Shown here in pieces: positions 59,300 to 64,000 of a stretch of 64,000 bases of DNA. A program made the position numbers and the translations under genes. Source of the DNA: an uncultured Lactobacillus sp. (lineage in GTDB: Bacteria; Bacillota; Bacilli; Lactobacillales; Lactobacillaceae). The stretch lies in contig CALNAJ010000027.1 of the NCBI GenBank assembly GCA_937874695.1, forward strand, positions 186,001-250,000, given 5' to 3'. The notes under the pieces are model-generated. The model ran no database searches. It saw nothing but the letters and a program-made list of their open reading frames with translations, and was not told where the DNA came from. Position 1 is the stretch's first letter. Each line of letters opens with the position of its first letter.

Positions 59300-59411
59300 G
59301 GGGTGTTTGCGAGGAACTCCGTAAGTCGGCGTGGCGTGAGTCCGTCGAGTACATGAGGTGGCACCGCGTGATCAACGCCCTCTTGAGAGAAATCTCAGGA
59401 GGGCTTTTTTT
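59300..59411 (+). promoter_or_regulatory. Second T-box antiterminator/terminator module without stem I
   Basis: Only about 110 bases after the first terminator, ATGAGGTGGCACCGCG (59353–59367) repeats the T-box, followed by terminator GCCCTCTTGAGA / TCTCAGGAGGGC with seven T (59377–59411). There is no room for a full stem I in the roughly 60 bases before it. Confidence 0.8.
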
Positions 59412-59436
59412 GCGTTGAAGAAGGAGGAGAATTGTT

Positions 59437-60078
59437 ATGCACTATGTTAGCCAGATTTTACCATCACTGATTTCCGGTACCGGAATGACGTTGTCCATAT
59501 TCTTTTGGACCTTAATTATTTCTGTCCCACTCGGAATCTTAGTCGGGTTGGGCATGATTACCCGCTTCAAGCCGTTGACGTGGCTGATTAACATCTACGT
59601 TTGGTTGATGCGAGGGACCCCACTGTTATTGCAATTAATTTTCGTATTTTATGGGTTACCTATCGCCGGAATCGTATTCAACCGGTATGACGCGGCGCTC
59701 TTCGCCTTCATCCTGAACTACACCGCCTACTTCGCTGAAATCTTCCGAGGCGGCCTGCAAGCCATTCCCGTGGGACAATACGAAAGTGCCCGGGTGTTGC
59801 GGTTGACTAACTGGCAAACGCTACGAAAAATCGTGATTCCCCAAGTGGTTAAGATTGTTTTACCGTCAATCGGGAACGAAGTCATCAACCTGGTCAAGGA
59901 TTCCTCGTTGGTCTACGTTATCGGGCTAGGTGATCTGTTACGTGCCGGGAACGTCGCTATGGCGCGGGACGTTACGTTAGTGCCAATGTTACTGGTCGGT
60001 GTGATCTACTTACTGTTGACGGCCGTTTGCACGTTGGTCCTGAAGCGGTTGGAAAAACACTACAGTTACTGGCGTTAG
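59437..60078 (+). CDS. Polar amino acid ABC transporter permease (HisM-type)
   Basis: A 213-residue permease with about five membrane helices. The binding-protein-dependent transport signature (ESARVLRLTNWQTLRKIVIPQ, in part; conserved A-R-G pattern of the EAA loop) lies near residue 110. It would form a homodimeric channel with the following ATPase. AAGGAGGAG precedes the ATG. With the His T-box, histidine is the likely substrate. Confidence 0.92.
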   Translation: MHYVSQILPSLISGTGMTLSIFFWTLIISVPLGILVGLGMITRFKPLTWLINIYVWLMRGTPLLLQLIFVFYGLPIAGIVFNRYDAALFAFILNYTAYFAEIFRGGLQAIPVGQYESARVLRLTNWQTLRKIVIPQVVKIVLPSIGNEVINLVKDSSLVYVIGLGDLLRAGNVAMARDVTLVPMLLVGVIYLLLTAVCTLVLKRLEKHYSYWR

Positions 60079-60096
60079 AGAAAGGGTGGTTTAATC

Positions 60097-60732
60097 ATGT
60101 TAGAACTTAAAGGGATTACCAAAAAATTTGATGGCAAAACCATCTTGGATCAAGTCAACTTAACCGTAAACGATGATCAAATCTTAACTATTGTTGGGCC
60201 TTCCGGGGCCGGCAAGACGACGTTACTGCGTTGTATCAGTGGCTTGGAAATGGTTGATGGTGGGCAATTCTTATTGGACGGCCAACCCTTCGATCCCGCA
60301 ACGAACCGGGACAATGATGCCGTTATCGGGGTCGTCTTCCAGGATTTTCAGTTATTTCCCAACCTCACCGTCTTACAAAACGTGGTGTTAGCACCAACGA
60401 TGGTTCTGAAGAAGTCCGCCGCTGATGCTGAAAAGGAAGCCCGGGCCTTACTGGAACGGTTGAACCTTGGTGGCAAGGCTGACCTGTACCCCTACGAACT
60501 TTCCGGGGGCCAGAAGCAACGGGTCGCCATCGTGCGGGCATTGGCGATGCATCCCAAGTTACTCTGCTACGACGAACCAACGTCGGCGTTGGATCCAGAC
60601 TTACGCCGCGAAGTTGAAGAAATTATCTTGAAGTTAAAACGAGAAGGCATGACCCAAATCGTTGTCACTCATGATATTCCGTTTGCAGAATCGATTGCCG
60701 ATCAAATGTTACGGGTCGAACCAAAAGAGTAG
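60097..60732 (+). CDS. Polar amino acid ABC transporter ATPase (HisP/GlnQ-type)
   Basis: A 211-residue ATPase. Walker A GPSGAGKTT is at about residues 34–42, the signature LSGGQKQRVAI near 131, Walker B LLCYDEPTSALDP near 152 and the switch His in VTHDI near 188. It is somewhat short at the C terminus compared with GlnQ (about 240). Nineteen bases separate it from the permease gene. Confidence 0.94.
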   Translation: MLELKGITKKFDGKTILDQVNLTVNDDQILTIVGPSGAGKTTLLRCISGLEMVDGGQFLLDGQPFDPATNRDNDAVIGVVFQDFQLFPNLTVLQNVVLAPTMVLKKSAADAEKEARALLERLNLGGKADLYPYELSGGQKQRVAIVRALAMHPKLLCYDEPTSALDPDLRREVEEIILKLKREGMTQIVVTHDIPFAESIADQMLRVEPKE

Positions 60733-60748
60733 AGGGAGGCGCCACGCA

Positions 60749-61603
60749 ATGAAATTTAAAAAAATCCGATTTTTCGCGCTGGCCTTTCTGCTGATTGGGC
60801 TGACGGCAACGCTAGCTGGTTGTGGAACCAACGTCACTAAGCGGGCCAACACCCAGGATACCTGGTCGAGCATTCAGAAGAAAAAGAAGGTCGTCATTGG
60901 ACTGGACGACAGCTTTGTACCCATGGGCTTTCGGCAGAAGAGTGGGAAGCTGGTTGGCTACGATATCGACTTGGCTCGTGCCGTCTTCAAGCAGTACGGC
61001 ATCAAGGTAGACTTCCAATCCATCGACTGGAACATGAACGTCACGGAGCTCCACAACGGGACGATCGACCTGATCTGGAATGGTTTTTCCATCACGCCAC
61101 AACGTTCCAAGCAGGTTGCCTTCTCCGATACGTACCTGAACAACGACCAGGTACTGGTCTCGCTCAAGAAGAATCATATTACTTCTTATAAAGACATGAC
61201 GGGTAAAGTTTTAGGGGCACAAACCGGTTCGTCCGGAGCCAATGATATCGACACCTATCCGAAACTCTTAAAGAACCGTATTAAGAATCACGACGCGGTT
61301 ACCTACGACTCCTTCACCAACGCCTTTATTGATCTAAACGTTGGCCGGATCAAGGGCCTACTGATCGACAGCACCTACGCCAACTACTACATCAAGCACC
61401 AAGCACACCCTGAAGATTACCGGGTAACGGTTGGGAGCTTCCCCAAGGAAAAGTTCGCGGTGGGGATGCGTAAGGGCGACATCACGATGCGTCGAAAGAT
61501 CAACGCAGGGTTGAAGAAGCTGGCCGCCAACGGGCAACTGGAGCAGATCAATCAGAAGTGGTTCGGTAGCAACGTCGACACGCCACTGTTAAAGACTAAA
61601 TAG
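60749..61603 (+). CDS. Amino acid ABC transporter substrate-binding lipoprotein
   Basis: A 284-residue periplasmic-binding-protein type 2 lipoprotein. The signal peptide ends in the lipobox LAGC (Cys about residue 26), so it is anchored to the outer membrane face. VVIGLDDSFVPMGFRQKSGKLVGYDIDLA (in part) and GRIKGLLIDSTYANYYI segments fit the family 3 solute-binding domain. The frame starts at 60662, but GAGGGAGG and the ATG at 60749 define the signal peptide. Likely ligand histidine from the leader, not from the protein. Confidence 0.93.
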   Translation: MKFKKIRFFALAFLLIGLTATLAGCGTNVTKRANTQDTWSSIQKKKKVVIGLDDSFVPMGFRQKSGKLVGYDIDLARAVFKQYGIKVDFQSIDWNMNVTELHNGTIDLIWNGFSITPQRSKQVAFSDTYLNNDQVLVSLKKNHITSYKDMTGKVLGAQTGSSGANDIDTYPKLLKNRIKNHDAVTYDSFTNAFIDLNVGRIKGLLIDSTYANYYIKHQAHPEDYRVTVGSFPKEKFAVGMRKGDITMRRKINAGLKKLAANGQLEQINQKWFGSNVDTPLLKTK

Positions 61604-61674
61604 GTTGCGTTCGTCTGCGGTAGTTAACGGCTAATGGCTTAGTTGAATCCTAGAAGAAGCAATTTACAATATAG

Positions 61675-61706
61675 ACTCGCGGCTGTTCAGGCTGCGAGTT
61701 TTTTGA
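61675..61706 (+). terminator. Intrinsic terminator of the ABC transporter operon
   Basis: ACTCGCGGC pairs with GCTGCGAGT, one mismatch, then TTTTTT. Confidence 0.8.
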
Positions 61707-61785
61707 TGAATAAGATCTGAGTATGGGAAGATGAGTTGGGGTCTAAAAGATAAGCGGTAGATAATTGGTAATATTCACACGACTA

Positions 61786-62016
61786 TTGGGGATGAAATCT
61801 AGCTTAGCCGGAGGAGGCCAGAGATGGTGTCAGCCGTGACAGTGCTGTTAGACCGGGCGATTGTTTCTTCCCGGCCTTACAGCACGAGACGTGTTTGGAA
61901 ACTCGCCTGATTCTCGGCGAGGTTTCAAACCGAGCCGGAAGCCCGTACTTTGGCTGCAGGCGGTCTCCACAGCGACAGAATCTCTGGCAGCCGCAGGCGA
62001 CAAGTTTCATCCCCAA
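61786..62016 (-). repeat. Three-armed palindromic repeat, copy H
   Basis: Reverse orientation; core 61801–62001. Outer stem GCCAGAGAT with ATCTCTGGC. Arm 3 GCTGTTAGACCGGG with CCCGGCCTTACAGC. Ends TTGGGGATGAAA and TTTCATCCCCAA form a perfect 12-base inverted repeat, with TGAAA/TTTCA in place of the TGAAAACT/AGTTTTCA seen at copies B and E. Confidence 0.92.
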
Positions 62017-62110
62017 CCTAGGAATTCGTTGCAGTCGTCGCTTGTATTTAAGCCGCGGTTCCTTTAGAATTAAACACCGATTAGTATTTTGCTAGAGGAG
62101 GCAATAGCGC

Positions 62111-63391
62111 GTGCATTTTCGCATAAAAGATGGGGTAACCTTGGACTTGTTACCCACAAAACAATTTAAAACTATTGGGATCAAGGTGGACTTCGTGGCA
62201 CCGCTTCAAGCCACGGCCATCACGGCCCGCGCACTGTTGGCTCAGGTATTAGAGACCAGTACGGCGGCTTATCCCACGCAGAAGGCACTTGCTCGGGAGC
62301 TCTCTCGGCTCTATGGGGCCAGCTTCGGCATCAGCGTCATCAAATTAGGGACGAAGCACGTGATTCGCTTGACGTGCTCACTCGTTGACGAACAATACTT
62401 GGATAATTTTAACGACCAACAACCGCTGTTTGAGCAGGGGATGGCCTTGTTAAAGGAAGTGTTGTTCGCGCCATTACTGCCTAATGGGAACTTTGACCCG
62501 ATGACCTTTACCCAACAACGGCAAAATCTATTAACGGCAATTAAATCATTAGATGATGATAAACAATATTTGGCTAACCGGCGGCTCCAAGAGCTGTTGT
62601 TTACCGGTCAGCCAACGCAAGCCATGAGCGCGTTGGGAGATACCCACGTGTTAAATGACCTTTCCGCGACCGACGTGCTCGGCACTTATCACGACATGTT
62701 AGCCAATGATGCCGTCCACGTGGCGGTGGTTGGTGACGTCGATGAAGACCGCGCACAGGCTGCAATGGCGGACTGGCCTTTAGCTGACCGGACCATTACG
62801 GACGCGACGCCTTACTATCGGTGGTCATTGCGTGATCACGTTCAGAATGGGGACGACGAAGCGCCCGTGGTTCAGGCTAAATTAAACTTGGCTTATCACT
62901 TGCCAATTTATCGTGACGATGCCGACTTCATGGCGGCCGTCGTCTTTAATGCGGCCTTTGGTGGCACGCCACTCTCCCTGCTGTTTACCAACGTGCGCGA
63001 GAAGGCCAGTCTGGCCTATTACGCCAGCAGTGGCTACAATCCGTTTACCGGGACGCTCAGCGTGCAGACCGGGATTCAGGCGGAGAACCAGCAGCGCGTT
63101 GAGGCGATTATCGCTGAGCAACTCACGGCGGTTCAACAGGGGAATCTTGCCGAAGATTTACTGGCTGAAGTGAAGGCGAGCCTCTTAAACGCGCGCTTGG
63201 CTGCGTTGGACAGTCCGCAGCGCCGCTTGACTGGGCTGTTGAACACACAGCTGACCCATTTACACGAGCCATTGGCAGACTGGCAGAAGAAGCTAGATGC
63301 GATTACCGTGGCGGACGTCGCACGGGTGGCCCAACAGGTAACCTTACAGGCAACGTATTGTTTACATGGAGGTGTGCAGGGTGCTAAGTAA
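62111..63391 (+). CDS. M16 peptidase-like protein, inactive partner (YfmF-like)
   Basis: A 426-residue protein with the two-lobed M16 fold, but the zinc site HxxEH is missing; the matching helix reads LAQVLET. The C-terminal part retains the RxxY-like SLAYYASSGYNPFTGT stretch. Such inactive subunits pair with an active one, encoded next door. GTG start at 62111 with AGGAGG ten bases upstream. The two genes overlap by 11 bases. Confidence 0.88.
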   Translation: MHFRIKDGVTLDLLPTKQFKTIGIKVDFVAPLQATAITARALLAQVLETSTAAYPTQKALARELSRLYGASFGISVIKLGTKHVIRLTCSLVDEQYLDNFNDQQPLFEQGMALLKEVLFAPLLPNGNFDPMTFTQQRQNLLTAIKSLDDDKQYLANRRLQELLFTGQPTQAMSALGDTHVLNDLSATDVLGTYHDMLANDAVHVAVVGDVDEDRAQAAMADWPLADRTITDATPYYRWSLRDHVQNGDDEAPVVQAKLNLAYHLPIYRDDADFMAAVVFNAAFGGTPLSLLFTNVREKASLAYYASSGYNPFTGTLSVQTGIQAENQQRVEAIIAEQLTAVQQGNLAEDLLAEVKASLLNARLAALDSPQRRLTGLLNTQLTHLHEPLADWQKKLDAITVADVARVAQQVTLQATYCLHGGVQGAK

Positions 63392-64000
63392 GAAAACGTA
63401 TGACCGGTTAGGCGAAACGGTTTATCAAACAACTTTAACGAACGGGTTGAAGGTCTTGATGGTACCCAAGGCAGGTTTCCACAAGACGTTTGCCATTATG
63501 ACGACTGATTACGGCGCCATGGACAACGAATTTGTACCGCGGGGACAGACGGCATCCGTCCGTTTCCCCGATGGAATTGCGCACTTTTTGGAACACAAAC
63601 TCTTTGAAAAAAAGGACCACGATGCTTTCGATTTATTCGGGAAGTATGGGGCCAGTGCGAACGCCTTTACCGGCTTCACGCAGACCAGCTACCTCTTTGC
63701 CACGACCAGTCACCTCAAGGAAAACTTAGAGATTCTGCTCGACTTTGTGCAGGATCCTTACTTTACGGCGGCCACGGTCAATAAGGAAAAGGGCATCATT
63801 GGTCAGGAAATCCAGATGTACGATGACGATCCGGGCTGGCAGAGTTACTTTGGTATGATTGGTCATCTCTACCCGAAGGAACCGCTGCACATCGACATCG
63901 CGGGGACGGTCGACTCTATCGATAAGATTACGGCCGATGACCTCTACGCGGCCTACAATACCTTTTATCACCCAAGTAATATGAATCTGATTATCGTGGG
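63381..64000 (+). CDS. M16 zinc peptidase, active partner (YfmH-like), cut by window end
   Basis: The first 206 residues of an insulinase-family peptidase. The zinc motif is intact: HFLEH in GIAHFLEHKLFE (about residue 69), with GASANAFTGFTQTSYLF following. GTG start at 63381 with GGAGGTG upstream, overlapping the previous gene by 11 bases. The rest lies beyond 64000. In related bacteria this pair is followed by an SDR gene, ymfM and pgsA–cinA–recA. Confidence 0.92.
   Translation, partial: MLSKKTYDRLGETVYQTTLTNGLKVLMVPKAGFHKTFAIMTTDYGAMDNEFVPRGQTASVRFPDGIAHFLEHKLFEKKDHDAFDLFGKYGASANAFTGFTQTSYLFATTSHLKENLEILLDFVQDPYFTAATVNKEKGIIGQEIQMYDDDPGWQSYFGMIGHLYPKEPLHIDIAGTVDSIDKITADDLYAAYNTFYHPSNMNLIIV

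Noticed and set aside
62111..63391. Active M16 peptidase
   Set aside because: The HxxEH zinc motif is absent; the next gene holds it.

Overview
The window reads as a chromosome segment of a Lactobacillaceae bacterium (Lactobacillales, Firmicutes). The grounds are the gene order atpBEFHAGDC – DUF1146 – murA – mbl, the MurT/GatD pair, DUF2969, EzrA, a mreBCD–minCD cluster without minE, T-box leaders and strong AGGAGG ribosome binding sites. Base composition looks close to 50% GC, which would suit Levilactobacillus or a relative, but the species is inference. The Ddl ligase carries Phe at the position that favours D-Ala-D-Lac, as in intrinsically vancomycin-resistant lactobacilli and Leuconostoc.

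Layout. 0–2.1 kb: a membrane GGDEF protein with a degenerate active-site motif and two small hypothetical genes. 2.3–5.9 kb: a heterodimeric ABC exporter. 6.3–9.9 kb: a serine hydrolase facing the convergent murT–gatD operon. 10–16 kb: tdk, prfA–prmC–ywlC, glyA, upp. 16.4–22.9 kb: the F1Fo ATP synthase operon. 23.2–28.3 kb: envelope and shape genes (DUF1146, murA, mbl, yidD, rodA) and a short GcvH-like protein. 28.7–35.1 kb: an SPFH protein, a DUF2785 protein, ddl, a membrane glycerophosphodiesterase and an Rgg-like regulator. 35.2–41.7 kb: mostly minus strand, with uspA, a small membrane protein, a 6S-like RNA, rarA, a YueI protein, rpsD and a free-Met-sulfoxide reductase. 41.9–50.3 kb: ezrA, cysteine desulfurase–thiI, tpx and T-box-controlled valS. 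50.6–58.2 kb: an EamA transporter, folC, radC, mreBCD–minCD. 59–61.6 kb: an amino acid ABC transporter behind a His-type T-box that is followed by a second, stem-I-less T-box module. 62.1 kb to the end: an inactive/active M16 peptidase pair, the second cut by the window edge.

The most unusual signal is a family of about 200–250 bp intergenic elements: eight full copies (near 5.9, 7.4, 28.4, 29.8, 43.8, 58.4, 58.8 and 61.9 kb) and one internally deleted remnant (7.8 kb). Each can fold into an outer stem carrying three hairpin arms. The pairing is kept between copies although the bases differ. At nearly every copy the stem extends into flanking DNA whose sequence is particular to that site yet self-complementary. 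Four copies lie in each orientation, all between genes, and none contains a convincing gene. I do not recognise a named family. It could be a MITE-like or REP-like mobile palindrome, a structured RNA, or both.

Together the genes are mainly housekeeping: energy coupling, cell wall and shape, translation and tRNA modification. Regulation visible in the sequence comes from two T-boxes, a probable S4 leader, a probable 6S RNA and many intrinsic terminators.
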